From NCBI GenBank assembly GCA_949358305.1, contig OX442318.1:6868501-6932500 (forward strand): a stretch of 64,000 bases of DNA. The letters are read 5' to 3'. Within the stretch, counting starts at the first letter, position 1. Each line of letters opens with the position of its first letter. Under the pieces are notes generated by a model. The model was not told the DNA's origin. It did not search any database and saw only the letters and a program-made list of their open reading frames with translations. Below, in pieces: positions 36,581-48,900 of the stretch. A program made the translations under genes and the position numbers. Origin of the DNA: Strigamia acuminata (taxonomy: Eukaryota > Arthropoda > Chilopoda > Geophilomorpha > Linotaeniidae).

Positions 36581-39500
36581 GATTTTTTTAAAACATTTAC
36601 ATTATTAATACTACAATTTTTAATTTATTTTATTTTTAATTTGTTTCAATTTCTTCCAGCAGCATTTCGAATTCTTTCAAAATTGGGAAATGACTATTTA
36701 TAGAGGAAAAATTGATTCAGAATGTCTAGTGATAAGAAAAAGCATCCTGGTTCAAAATTCCTACAAACAAAAGGTTTTTATCAATTTCTAAAGGGTTTAT
36801 TGGCAATGTTTAAGACCGAATAGGACTAGTTAGCACTGATTAGATTAGCATACACCAGATGTTACCTTCCAAGAACCAAGGGCCCCCATAAACGTCATAA
36901 AATTAAATTGCACACAACCACAAATAAAAATTTACATTTTTCAAAACAAAAAAATTTCATTTTTCTAAAACAAAAAATTCCATTTTTCCAAAATATTTTT
37001 CAAAACAAAAAATTTTTTTTTTTCCAAAACATTTTCTTACAAAATTTCTTACAAAAATTTGTATCTTTTTAACAATTTTTTTTTTTAATCTTTAAATAAT
37101 TTTATCCTCATAATTTTTTTTTCTCTTTCTTTAGTTTAGTAGTGTCTTCATAAAAAACCCCCTATGTACTTGTTCTTCCTCCTCGGAGCCCCAATCTTTT
37201 CCCAGTCCACTCAACTCAAGACCAAAAAAAAAATTTTAACCAAAAAAAAAAATTATATAAAAAAAAAAAAATTTTTTTTCTAAATAAAATTTTAAATTTA
37301 AAAAAAAAAAATAGGGAACAAGAACTAAGACAATCTAAATTCTCGTTGCAAAAAATGTTAATCTTTTCTAAAATAAATCTAATCAAAAAAACATTCCCAA
37401 AAATTTCATTTTTCTTCGAAATCGAAAGAAAAAAAACAAAAAAAATCTTTTCTTTTCCTTTTCATCGTCGAAAAACTTTCCAGAAAAGAGTTCACTCGTG
37501 TTTTTTCCACTAATTAATGATTCAACAGTTTAATAACCCGAAATTAAAAATTAAAATTAAAAATAAAAAAATCAAATGGATTTTGGCCCTAACCATTCCA
37601 TCAACCAATGAGATTTCTCTAGTCCAATTGCTGTTTTCTAACCTTTTCGACATTGATACGACGAACGGCGGCAAAAGGGTTATTGAGTTTAATTTGAAGG
37701 ACACCGCTGCGAGCGAAAAAAACCCACGAACTTGATGAATCTTCCTCTGATACTGGTTGGTTCCAACCCAAACCAGAAGGAAGTGATTAAACATCAGCTA
37801 CTGTATAAACGACTTGCTCATCCTTGACATTTAAAACAACGAGAGAATCTAAAAAACAGTTAAAACAAATTACAAAATCGCAAACTGTTTTTTTTTTTTT
37901 TTTTTAATATTTATAAAATAAATTTTTATTTTTTTTTTATTTAGTTATTTTATTTTTGACATTTTATCAGTTTTTGGACATTATTATTGTACGTTTTGCA
38001 ATTTCGTCCGGGTCATTTATTATTTTAAAACAAACTTATTGCTTCAGATATTAATTTTCCATAGGGTTCATCACACCGTGGTTACTATAGTTACTTAATA
38101 CGAATCGGCAACCATGACCTAGTAACGCAGGATAAACTTTTCTTTAAGTCATGACTTTTGCTCTTTTGATCTTGCCTTGTCCAATGGAAATTTTAATTTT
38201 ATTTTTTTTAATTTTATTTTTTTTAATTTTATTTTTTTTAATTTTATTTTTTTTAGTCCCAAATCACATTTAAATTCTTTAAAGACTAAAATTAATAAAT
38301 TTTGGTTAGTTTTTCTTAATTTTTTCAACAGTTTTATGACTTAAATTAGAATTTTTCTAAATTTTTGGTTTAGCTGCCCCTTGACTTTGCTGCAGTGATT
38401 CTGTGAAAAATACAAATTTCCACCTGTCGTCTTCTTAATTGAACAAATGATAAAAAAAAATTTTTTTAGAGAGAAAATTTATTGATTAATTTTATTAAGT
38501 CTGTTGTGTAACGTATTGTAATTTTATTTTTTTGTCTCTGAAATTTTTTCACTGAATAACCTTGAAAAAAGGGTTGAGAGGTCATTTTTGTAGTCGCCAT
38601 TATCAACTTCCTATTGAATTGTTCCGTATCAGATTTTAGATTTATTTCTTTTAAATCCGGAATTCAGATCCGGATCAATATTTTAAAAAACATGCAAATT
38701 ACATCTCGGACTGATTCCACGCGATAAATAACTAAAAATTAATTTTAAAACGCAAAATTAAATAGTTTTATTACACAAAAAAAAATTATTTAAATTTAAT
38801 TTATTTATTTTTACTCCAAACACGATTTTGGTGCATTACCTCGCTTTGCAGCTGCAAAATTGTTTTTCCAACCTTAAAAAAATATAGAAAATGCTATAAA
38901 AGTTGCTATTTCTAACCTCATTTGCATTTAAATTAACTAAATATTTAAACACGACCTTATTTGAATTATGTAACATCAATGCAATTTGATTTGTCGAGAA
39001 GAAAAACATGGAATTTAAATATATTAAATTCTTTAGAATCTCCATTCAACTCGTCACAGTCGTTTAAAAACATTTTTTTTAATGAGCGGAATTTAATTTA
39101 TTCGTAATGAATAAGTTGTAGGTCACAGAAAAGCGAAAACACTTTCGCTGATTCTGAATGAATTAATGTTGTTTTGAGTTTGGTTCACGCACGTGTATGA
39201 CATAACGTGTAAACATGCCACTACGTATGACATAACCGGCATTTGATAGCGTGTCATTACTAAGCAAGACACGAGAATAATTTGTGAATTAAATGTCATC
39301 AAGTGCAAGTGCAATATCCCAAATTACATAATAAACGAGAAAATTTGAATTTTTCAAAAAAAATTATTTTTTTTTAAAAAATCTTAAATAAGGTCTTGAA
39401 GTTATCTTTTAAAAAAATTGTTTTTTATTCCAATTTTGATTTATTTCGTAAAAACAACAACATTTTATTCGTTGAATATCAATTATTCAGTCCAATTAAC

Positions 39501-39840
39501 TCCAAAAACTGCCGGTAGTGAGCAGTCATGCATGAGGCGTTTTTAAAACACTCGAATTCCCAAAATATTTGGCCTGATTACAAACCGACTTGTGTCATAA
39601 TAAAGTTTTGTTTAATCATATACTATAAATGGCGCTAACACAAATAAACAAAAACAAAAAAGATGATCTCTAATCTTTTCCTTATTTGTTATTTCACGTT
39701 CAGTGCATGTCCTCCTTATAGTTTTTTTCGTTTTCGCTACGTTCGATTCAGATACGTTACGTATACGTCTTTTTTCAATCTTTCTATACATAAACATCTC
39801 ATCTCATTTGGATCGTCATTCATCTCTTGTAGTTCGCAAC
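36581..39840. other. AT-rich intergenic stretch with homopolymer runs
   Basis: Mostly A/T runs with no gene I can support. 38665-38835 is a copy of a segment also found at 59356-59516. From about 39726 to the LRR start codon the sequence matches the upstream region of the inverted LRR copy (about 56880-56975). Confidence 0.6.
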
Positions 39841-41196
39841 ATGCCAGTGAGGAAGTCAACATCGAGTCTCGAGCAATTGTGTTTGCAAATGGTTTGCAAT
39901 AATTTCGATACTTTTCAAACTCAATTGGTAAATCAACCTTCGATATTCATTTCCAATATACATCAATATCTCGCTGAGAAAGGTAAGTTTACAACCATTC
40001 GAAGCGTGGATTCAAACGTTTTCATTAATCCTCACACTGTTTCGTTTCATCATTTCGATATGTTTCGCCTGCCCATCTATCCTTCTCTATTGGATAAAAT
40101 AGGAGAAGTTTGCAAGAACCTTTTACGTTTAGACATAGATTATTATCCTAAGCCAGGTTGTGCGACAAGTCGATCTAAGTGCATAGTCAAATTGCTGCAA
40201 CAATTGCCACAACTTCAATGGTTCAAAGTCAAATATCCTTGGATCGACGGATGCATGGATGAAGTTCTAGTTGTAATTGCTAAAAATTGTCAACAATTAC
40301 GTCACCTAGACTTAAGCACTTGCGGTAATTTTACTGATCGTGGGCTCTGTTCATTAAGCAATTGCAAGAAATTGGAGTATGTGGACCTTGGCAGTAATTG
40401 GAGATGCACATCCAAAAGCAGGTTTTTCATTCTAAACCGACTGCCTGTTTTAAAAACGTTTCTATGTACTCTCTGCAAAGATTTATTTGATCTGTTAAAA
40501 CAGCAATGCAAATCAGAGAAAGCCTTGCCTACTTATTCCATTGAACAAACAAATATGGATATTAACAACACTGAAGATACCATTATCGCAACTAGTATAT
40601 TCCCTAATTTATCTAGGTTAGATTTATATTTTAATGAAGGCTTAGCTAATCTGGATTTGAATACTGCCTTGGTGCAAGCACAACGATTAACCTATCTACA
40701 CCTCAATCGTTTCCCATTGGTTAATCTTCGACTTATTGATTGCTATTGCCCATTGTTACAACATTTACATTTTGAGAATTGTACTTTTTTGAATACTGAA
40801 AACGAACATGATTTAGCTAAGCATGTTTTGTTAAAAAACCTGCGTCAAATAAGCTTGTTGTGTTATCGTACTATCATTACTGAATCTCAATTGAAAACAT
40901 TGATTGTAAGTAAGAATTTAGAATGTATCAGTATTCTAAATTGTCAAACCATTACTGACAAGTTAATTTCAGACCTAGATGAGTTGAACGCACTTAGAAA
41001 TCTAAAATCTTTAACATTTAGTTTCTGCAACTCAATTACCTATCGCATGGTTAAAAAGATTTTAAGAATGCAAAATCTATTGAATGAGTTAAAGTTGTGT
41101 GGTTGCAATCAGATAACGTTGAATGCTTGCAATCACATTAAATCTTATGTTAAAAATGAAAACCTGGATTTGCATTTTCAATGGACCATCCGTTAA
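39841..41196 (+). CDS. Leucine-rich repeat protein with BC-box-like N-terminus
   Basis: A single exon of 451 residues. The chosen ATG (MPVRKSTSS) is the first that lies in the region conserved with the copy at 55.5-57 kb; an upstream ORF extension begins without context. The N-terminus SLEQLCLQMV fits the elongin BC-box pattern (S/T)LxxxCxxxhydrophobic, followed by a QPSIF segment in roughly Cul2-box position. From about residue 120 come cysteine-containing LRRs of the FBXL/AMN1 kind (LRHLDLSTCGNFTDRGL, LECISILNCQTITDKLI, LNELKLCGCNQITLNAC). By analogy with ZYG11 and LRRC14 type proteins it could be the substrate receptor of a cullin-RING ubiquitin ligase; that role is inferred. An F-box LRR protein is the alternative, but no F-box is visible. 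Confidence 0.82.
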   Translation: MPVRKSTSSLEQLCLQMVCNNFDTFQTQLVNQPSIFISNIHQYLAEKGKFTTIRSVDSNVFINPHTVSFHHFDMFRLPIYPSLLDKIGEVCKNLLRLDIDYYPKPGCATSRSKCIVKLLQQLPQLQWFKVKYPWIDGCMDEVLVVIAKNCQQLRHLDLSTCGNFTDRGLCSLSNCKKLEYVDLGSNWRCTSKSRFFILNRLPVLKTFLCTLCKDLFDLLKQQCKSEKALPTYSIEQTNMDINNTEDTIIATSIFPNLSRLDLYFNEGLANLDLNTALVQAQRLTYLHLNRFPLVNLRLIDCYCPLLQHLHFENCTFLNTENEHDLAKHVLLKNLRQISLLCYRTIITESQLKTLIVSKNLECISILNCQTITDKLISDLDELNALRNLKSLTFSFCNSITYRMVKKILRMQNLLNELKLCGCNQITLNACNHIKSYVKNENLDLHFQWTIR

Positions 41197-41344
41197 TCCT
41201 TTTGTGAGAGCTTCTCGTCATCTTTCCAAACCATCAACGATTTGCTTTTTATTCATTTCGTCCATTGTTTCCGTCCTTCACTAGTTGATTTTGTTGCTGT
41301 AGAATTAAAGTAATGTTTTTTTAATTTGTTGCGTTCCTGCGCGT

Positions 41345-41510
41345 ACGACGACTTTTAACCGCGTGCCGGTTGAACGGGCGACACTTGAACGCGTCCACTT
41401 AAACGGACGACATTTAAACAGGGCGACACTTGAACGGGTTGCCAGTTAAACGGGGCGACACTTGAACGGGTGAAATTTGAACGGGTGACATTTGAACGGG
41501 TGTTTTTAGA
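41345..41510. repeat. Tandem TTGAACGGG(TGACA) subterminal repeats, probable MULE end
   Basis: Eight or so imperfect copies of ACTTGAACGGGTGACA-like words in an otherwise unlike context. They lie just downstream of the MULE transposase remnant, and repeated subterminal motifs are common in MULE ends. Confidence 0.6.
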
Positions 41511-41563
41511 AATATTTTCAAAAAATGTTATTTATAATGAAATTTTTTATTCAAGAATGCTAA

Positions 41564-42259
41564 TTACTGATGCGATAAGTGTGCAATAGAACGAAGGTAT
41601 GTCAAAATTTCAGTCCGCCCAAATGCAGCAACAGCCAGTTTCACACGGTCGTTCAAAGTACGATATTTTTTTGAGGATGGGTGTGTAACACCTGTTGCTC
41701 CATGCAGAAGTTTAGTTTTCTGTAGCTGCATGTCTTTTTGGAGCCCCGAAAAGAAAGTCCACATTGTCGGGTGATGGCACGAAAATAATGATGACAAGGA
41801 ATGGTGCCAGCCTTCCACAGAATTTGTCGTCCGCGCAATTCCATCTTCACCACCAGCATAATGATTCCACAACTCGATCTCGAACATTGGTGCTGCGTAC
41901 CCATTCCCTCGTCGGCGTCCTCTAACATACGTGTGCTCGAAATACGTTACGACATCGGCTAAATGATCGATATTGTTCGGCATTGTTTCTGCCAACAAAT
42001 CGAAAGCCTCCACTACATCATCTGGCGGGACAAATGCTAAAGCTGGAAGACATCGAATGAATCGTTGGACAGTAAGATTATTTTCATATTCCGTTTTCAG
42101 TCCAACTTCGTTGACCTTCCGTATTACGCTTTGACAGAGATGAAAATAGCAACCGGTGACCGCTGCTTCAGGAAACTCTGCGATAAAAGAGTTTATTGCC
42201 GCCTTCTCGAATAAAACTAACTTGTAAGGTGTTTTGAATGCAAATATAAAGTGATATGT
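41564..42259 (-). pseudogene. MULE transposase, C-terminal remnant
   Basis: About 231 codons stay open from a stop at 42260-42262 down to the stop at 41564. The reading contains the MULE pattern in order: YKLVLFEKAAINSF, GCYFHLCQSVIRKV, a region ending CLPALAFVPPDDV, YFEHTYVRG, PMFEIELWNHY and RTTNSVEGWHHSL. This corresponds to the second half of MULE-domain transposases found in many invertebrates. The N-terminal zinc finger and the first catalytic residues are missing, and no ATG fits, so it is a truncated pseudogene. It lies between the LRR gene and the two-repeat MIF4G gene. Confidence 0.88.
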
Positions 42260-42682
42260 TTATTTCAATTAATTACACGGATAAAATAGATTTGAGTGGT
42301 AAAGAGAATAGGCTCAAAGAGCAAGATGTCATCCACGTAGAATGCGGCGTGCTCAAGGCAGCGTGGGATTCCAGTGGGCGGGAAAAAGCAGTGCAGAAAT
42401 GGCAACTCGACGCCGCGCAAACTTTGCGAAGTAGGAAAAGAGAAGTGAAGTCGTAGGACTTCACGAAAGGGTCCGGTTTACGGTTTTGTGTAGTACATGA
42501 ACATGTTTATTAATCAATACAACTGGCTTTTATTGGCTTGTGACGTTTTCAATTGTCATTTGTCTAGATTTAAACAGGTGATCGATTAAGTCATAGTTAA
42601 ATTAGTTTCGTGCATACCATTAGAAAATTTTAGATATTTTTGTATAAATAGCTCGACTATTAATGCTGGATCAGTGCAGATA
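42260..42682. other. Spacer with TATA box before the two-repeat MIF4G gene
   Basis: The 5' break of the MULE remnant is at 42260. 42256-42456 is a 66-codon open frame I do not recognise. TATAAATA at 42643-42650 stands 33 bp before the ATG at 42683 and is a plausible TATA box, so the leader must be short. Confidence 0.55.
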
Positions 42683-43925
42683 ATGGCAGGACCATCGCCG
42701 CCCGTTAGGCAGCTGTTTCGCCAAATCCAAAAAAAATGTGGACGATTTAACGATAACGGGAGAATGGCTCTTAAAAGAGCTAAAAATTTATGAAGACCAT
42801 ACCACCGTGCTTAAAGCTGTCCTAAATATCCTGTTTTCCGAAATCGTTTTTGAGGACGAGATGGTTGGCCGCGTCATTTTAGAAGTGTGTCTTTATGTGT
42901 CTAGAAATATCCTCACCAACTCGGATAACAAAAACACTTTGAGCAACTTAGATGCCGTTATGGAAAAAATAAGGCGAGGAGACATTGCGGCCGAAGCTAA
43001 CAACACTTTTCAGCAGGTTGTCGTGGGTCATTTTGGCGATGTCAGCAAATATCAACAATAGTCAACAACCGATCAACCGCGATTCCGAGATGTAGTGAGA
43101 TTTTTCAAAAACTGTTTCATCTATTCGAGCGCCATGAATTTTTTTAGTGTTCCTCGTCAAATCGACATCTGTAAGTTATTCTCATGTTTATTAGTGTCAC
43201 CTTGCACCGATGACAATTTGTATTGCCTTCAATTGGCTCTGCGTGCTAGTAGTAAATGGTTTCTCTCCAATTTAAGATGTCACGAAAGAGATGAGCAAAT
43301 GTTGAAATTGGTAATCGATAATGTGTTTAACGATTTTATTTGTACAGACCGGTTGACTGGACTTTTGTGTGTTAACGTGTGTGGTTATATTTCGAAAAAT
43401 ATTGGCGTGTCAAGTAATCCAATTGTGAAAATTAATCTAAATGAACTTTTGCGACTAATTAAGCGGGGTGAATACGTAGATAAAACTAATGATTTAAATA
43501 GAACTTTTCAGAACGTTTTGCGAACGAAATTCAGAGACTTAACTAAAAAATTCAAACTGTCGCAAAATTCGAATCAAGCTGAGTTTCGCGACTATGTGCG
43601 ATTTGTAAAAACATTTTTTGTTTACTCCGTTGGAAAGTACTCAATCACTATGCCTTATGGGCAGGAGCTGTGCGAGTTATATGGATCTTTACTTGATGGT
43701 GACCCCGAAGAGGCAAATCTGTATTGTTTTGAAATTGTTTTAGGAGATTCTTATTTTTTAATCCAAGATATCACAAATCTTGAGGAATTGTTAATCAAAT
43801 TGGATGATTGCTTACGTAAAGGACCGGTAATCGAATATCGAAAGAAAGGGCTGCAACGCCTGTACAAAGCGGCGACCGAGTATGTGTCGGAATCGGAAGC
43901 ACGAAGGATGAAAAATAACGAATGA
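42683..43925 (+). pseudogene. MIF4G-like protein with two tandem repeats, disrupted
   Basis: The presumed start MAGPSPPVRQLFRQIQ (42683) runs into the A8 tract at 42729-42736, after which the homologous frame is displaced by one base. The frame then continues to an in-frame TAG at 43059-43061 and resumes in the same frame to 43925. Two copies of a helical unit follow each other: TVLKAVLNILF...RFRDVVRFFKNCF...DDNLYCLQLALR and QMLKLVIDNVF...EFRDYVRFVKTFF...EANLYCFEIVLG. Each resembles the single unit in the 58-62 kb genes. The resemblance is to MIF4G helical domains (eIF4G, PAIP1 and CTIF type). Either it is a recent pseudogene, or the lesions are assembly errors, or the second half (ATG at 43134) is translated alone. 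The TATA box at 42643 suggests it was a functional gene until recently. Confidence 0.6.
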
Positions 43926-44183
43926 TTGTCTTATGTCAATATGTTAATGTCGGTATTTGTAATATTTTTTTTGTTTTTTTTTCTCACATTTTGATGTTTA
44001 TAAATTTAATTTTTTGAATTTTTATAGGTTAATAAAAGAATAATTTACCTAATTGAATGCAGCATTTGATTCTTTTTTAGTCGGTTTTACGATTAAATTT
44101 CGTTGTTTGGTCCGTTTTACGTTTTTGGCTAGTTTTTAATTTTAAAAAAATGTACAGTATATCTAAAAATTTCTTTAAAAAAC

Positions 44184-46096
44184 TATGACGGTTTACAATG
44201 GCTATAAATGCCTATTTTCTATCAAGAAAGCGCTGTTGCGCCAATATGATGGTATTTTTACAATATTCTGTGTAAAACTGATAAATGTCTAGAATAAAGT
44301 CATTTATGATGTTTCAAATACAAAGATGTTCGTTTATTAAGAATAAACACTAATTTCCACATGATACTAAAGTATCACGGCATAATTACGAAGATTCGTC
44401 TGCTAAAACCCGCATTTGTCAATGCTCCATATTGCCACTAGATGGCGCGATCGCAATTAGCGATAAATTCGAATACGAACTTGAAAACCTCATGATTAAA
44501 TATAAACGTATATTTAATCAAGTGAATAAATTGTGTTAAATATTAATATAAATATATATTAAATATCTGACATTGTTAAATACAATGTAACTTCCATTTC
44601 TGCGGGACAGAATGTTTAGCGATCAATCGGTCAACCGATCAATCTGATTGGTGGAACCCATTTCCGGTCCTGGGTATCCAGTTCCGGTTGTAACAAGGAT
44701 TAGCATAATTTGCATAAATGCTCCTCCGTATCCACTTCCGGTGATACGGGATTGGAGGGATTCGTGGAACCCATGTTCCAATTGGATGACTGGATTAATC
44801 CTTAAATCCAGTCAGGTTATATAAACCCAAACAATCGGCCATTCCGCAGCTCTGTTTGATTATTTTCTGTTTGGTATTGTTACTTATGAAATATGATTCG
44901 TTGTTCACGTAAAAAACCTTTTGGTTCTTTGTTGATTTATTCGCAAAGAACCGTTGCATGATTCTACAGAATCATGCCACCGCCGGCAATTGAAGTCGAA
45001 GTGCTGGGATTATTATGTTGCATAAATGTTACAGTCTACGGTTGCGACGCCGAAGGAGAACCCGCCGTTGTGCAATTCAGTATCCTCCGGACAGGACCAA
45101 GTTGTCTTTTTCGGTATGAACGTATTCCGTTACCACGAGTAGCATCGGTATTGTTGAGAATCGGTTCCTTCACCTGATGGTGCCAAAGCAGTCTGTTTTA
45201 CAGTAACCACGAGTAGCACCAAGTGTTTGGCAAGCTGATTCTCATGGTATTCGATGCCAAAGCAGTCGGTCTATTATTAGTACCGCGAGAGATAAAACTG
45301 CTGTGCGGAGCCGCGAGCTATCGACCCCTGTGTACGTGGTACCGTCAACCACTCGATGGACGACCGTGCTGCGACGCCGGGGACGCTTGATACCGTTCTG
45401 CATGGCAAGGCGTATATTCTAATCGATGGCAATTGTGTGTTGCGACGGGAAGCTTAATCTTCATTTTATTTATAACAGCAAAACTTAAACTCGACAACCA
45501 GTTGGACCAAAATCAAGTCAGAAGACTTAATCTCATATTGAACTCAATATAACCGATAAGTTGACGACAACTTATTCCCGAAATATCTAAATAAGAATTC
45601 ACAACGATATGAATTAAATATAATTCATAAGTGGAATATTGATAAGTAAATGAATACATTTACTTACACCAATATCCTCCCAAAGTTGTGGCGGTGCAGA
45701 CAAAGTCAACCGCAATGCTCAGATCATTCGATTTATCGACGTGCGATAGTTTACACAGCGAACCAAGGAAACCAGCGAAGCCGTATCGGACTCCAGGACA
45801 CAGCCATCCGGCTTAAGATGACATCTATAATCAGGTCGAGCGATGGGGAAACCGCTCCCATATTCCAGACCCGTAGTGATATTATTCTAGGGCCAGTTGG
45901 CCAATTCTTTGTATAGTTTAATAGCTGATTTAACTTGCCAAATGTCGGCATTAGTCCTATGTATAATTTAGCCTTGATATTATTGTTTACCAACAATAAA
46001 CTGTCTTGTATTTATCTCGTATTGTATTCACTGTTTATTTATTGCGATCTCTTCCCGGTACCATTGTTAAATGGGAGTTGTGGTCGTCACCGTCAC
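44184..46096 (+). mobile_element. 5' LTR of the 9.1-kb retrotransposon
   Basis: A 1913-bp direct repeat of 51395-53307, offset 7211 bp, identical wherever I compared it. It starts TATGACGG and ends CCGTCAC, and AAAAC at 44179-44183 recurs after the 3' LTR. The open frames inside (44974, 45650, 45751 and others) occur identically in both LTRs and look non-coding. Confidence 0.93.
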
Positions 46097-46099
46097 ACG

Positions 46100-46117
46100 T
46101 GGAGGTCCCACCGAGAT
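46100..46117 (+). promoter_or_regulatory. Primer-binding site, tRNA-Gln
   Basis: TGGAGGTCCCACCGAGAT pairs with a tRNA-Gln 3' end of the GGGACCT type. It differs by one base from the site at 13789. It begins three bases after the LTR. Confidence 0.85.
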
Positions 46118-46179
46118 TAGGTTGCAATTAATTCGATTGAATTGTAAAAGTGAATTTTTTTGAGATAAATAAGGCTAAA

Positions 46180-48900
46180 AAATTTGTAAATAAATTTTAC
46201 AAATTGCAGTTTTAGAAAGTACATTCTGTTTTCTCGAAGAAAATGAATAATACAATTCTGGACGAAGGAATTGCAACCAGGAATTCTAAATCTATCACAC
46301 GATGGTTGAGATAGATTTAATCGAAGTATTTAAAAACTAAAGCTTCGGAGAATTTGATGGATATAAAACACAGAATAGTTATATTTTGATATTTACTTTA
46401 TTTTTCCGTGAAAAAGTAAAAGTAAGACAAGTTTAAACATGTTTAACGAATCGCAAGACAAAGAAAACTTGCAGAATATGGAACTTCAAAGTAAAATCCA
46501 GTATTAAGGAGAAGATATAATAATTGGAAACAATTGACAAAGGTTGAAAGTGAATTTATTTTATTTTTATGAAATATATAATTTTGGAAATATTTACAAG
46601 AAATTAAGTTTCTTGTAACTGTACGTCGACACCGATAGCCAGCGACCACGCGCCATAGCAATACGCGTCGATCTCCGTATCAAACGCAGCAGGGAAGCTA
46701 CTCAAACCTTCAACGCAAGGTGCGAACGAATGCTTGGAAATTATGGCGGACAACAGATAAAAGACAGCGGAGAAATGTTACAGAAGGTTCGTAGAGATTT
46801 ATTTAAGTGTCGCGAACTAATTTTTCCACTGCCATCGGTACCAAAGATAATTTAGTTGTTGGAGAAAAACAACACACTCCATTTCGCAGAAAAGATTTGC
46901 AAATCGAAATGAATATTACCTTTATTTGAAGGAATTAACTATTTTCACAAAAAGTACATTTTTTCCTTCGGGACAATGGAAATTAAGAAAATATAAAATG
47001 GCGGCGAATGAAGTTGCCGACCACATAGAATAGTATTTTTTACATTGAAAGTTACGAATCACGATAAACGCTTTCCCTCGGAAAAGTAAAAGGATTTCAT
47101 TCAATCTTTCCTTTCGGAAATTTAACAGTGTTTTAAGTTTCCAACGATATTTGGGTCTCCCAAATTTTGAGAATTTCTAAATGAAATTTAGCTGTTTGAA
47201 AAACAACGAATATTTTTAGTAATCTAATCGGACATTTTCCCACATGATTTCTTAAAAACCGGAATAACAAATCCATTTGTGGCTATGAACTTTGCCACAT
47301 GAAATATTTACGGAGCGAATATTTTTTGATTGGATTGAAGCTTTAAAATCAGATAGCTGATTTAAACGAAGAAAATAAGTTTCAAAGTAATTATTTTTCT
47401 TTCGGAAAAATCAAATAAATCACCGCTGATGAAAAGTTGTATTTTTCCATTCGAAAAAACTAAGAATTGCACAAGATTTATCTTCTATTTTGAACATAGA
47501 TTTTATTCGGAAAAGGAAAGATTCTAGATACATTATTTTTCTCTAAAAATTAAGAATTTAGTCAATTTTCCTAAAGGTTAATGGAATGTCATCATATATT
47601 TCGTTCGTAATTTACGTGTTAAAGTTTAATCAGAAAAACGATTGAATATGTTTTATTTGCGATAAGTAAAAGAAAGGTTCTTTAAAAATGGAATTTCGAT
47701 GCAAATCCCACAGTAAAGGGAATGTTATGTGTGAGCAATTAACGAAAAGTTGGAATAACTTCATTTTATTTCATTCAAAAGTAGTTGTGAAAAATCAATT
47801 TCAAATATTTTTCAAAGAAAAATTATTTTTATCGGAAAAAAGTAATTTACATGTCCTCGCGCGGACCGAGTAGTAAACTGCTTAATTGTGACATCGATAC
47901 TGTTATTGTGTCACGTGTTATACGGAATTCCAAACCAGTGAATTACGAATTTTGGCGCGATAGGAATAGAAGTTTGACAGTGAAAGTTCTCCAGATTTGT
48001 CTTTTCATTTGAAAAGTTCAAATTGAGGAAATGCTGCAGCAGATGAAGGTATTTACGACAATTGAGATTTAAATATTCTTTCATTCAAAAGATAAAAGAT
48101 CTCTGCAAAAACATCTCGTTATTAGAGATAAGGGGGACGAAAATTATTAAAACGAATAATCAAAGACACGTCCTTCGTAAATATCGCAAAGGAATAACTA
48201 ATTGTGAAAACAATTGTCCGCTCAGGAAAAGTGGAATTTAGCTAGATATTTTCTTTCGAAAAATCAAAGCAATTGTCATCAAAAAAGAAAGATTTGATGA
48301 ATAATTTTTACCCAAAAGTCTAAAGGATTGTCGAATAGTTTTCTCCCGAAAAACAAGTACACATTTGTACCAATAACTTTATCGTTTAAAGTAAAATTTC
48401 GAATATTTTCTTTTGGAAGATTAGAGAATTAGATAATTTTTCTCGCAAAACAAATTTAAAGAATTTTAACGAATTTTTATTTGTTAAAAAAATTTGTTAA
48501 AAAAGGGGGAGATGGATGGTGAAAATTTATTTTTTCACACTCGAAAAATGGAATTTAAACCCGAAAAAGTAAAGACTTGGTCAAATTATTCTTCCTATTG
48601 GAAATGAATACACAATGTTGGGAATCGAAAATAGATTTCAATTACAAAGGAATGATTATTTGAACGATAATTGAATAAGAATAAGAAAAATTGAGAGTTT
48701 GAGAAAACTTTATTAAAGTTGTGGTTGTAACGATATCACACACTAACGGAATAATTAAAAGAAAAATATTTTTTGAAGAAAAGTTATTTAATTATTTGGA
48801 TTGGTAAAAATCCCAAAGTTCAAGAAGATTGAAGTAAGTTTATTTTATTTTCATTTGAAAAATACAATATTTTACGAATGTCTTCCCGAAGGAATTTTAT
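46180..48900 (+). repeat. Array of diverged TTTTCTTTCGGAAAA hairpin motifs in the retrotransposon
   Basis: About twenty imperfect inverted motifs with consensus TTTTCnTTCGGAAAA, often followed by (T)CAAA or TAAA. Examples are at about 46970, 47070, 47110, 47395, 47445, 48010, 48255, 48340, 48405, 48530 and 48855. No protein frame persists through it. The related element at 13.8 kb shows the same architecture in shorter, better-conserved units. Confidence 0.6.

Noticed and set aside
44974-46120. Frames inside the LTR (67, 88, 81 and 61 residues), also at 52185-53337
   Set aside because: They occur in non-coding LTR sequence; identity between copies reflects recent LTR duplication, not selection.
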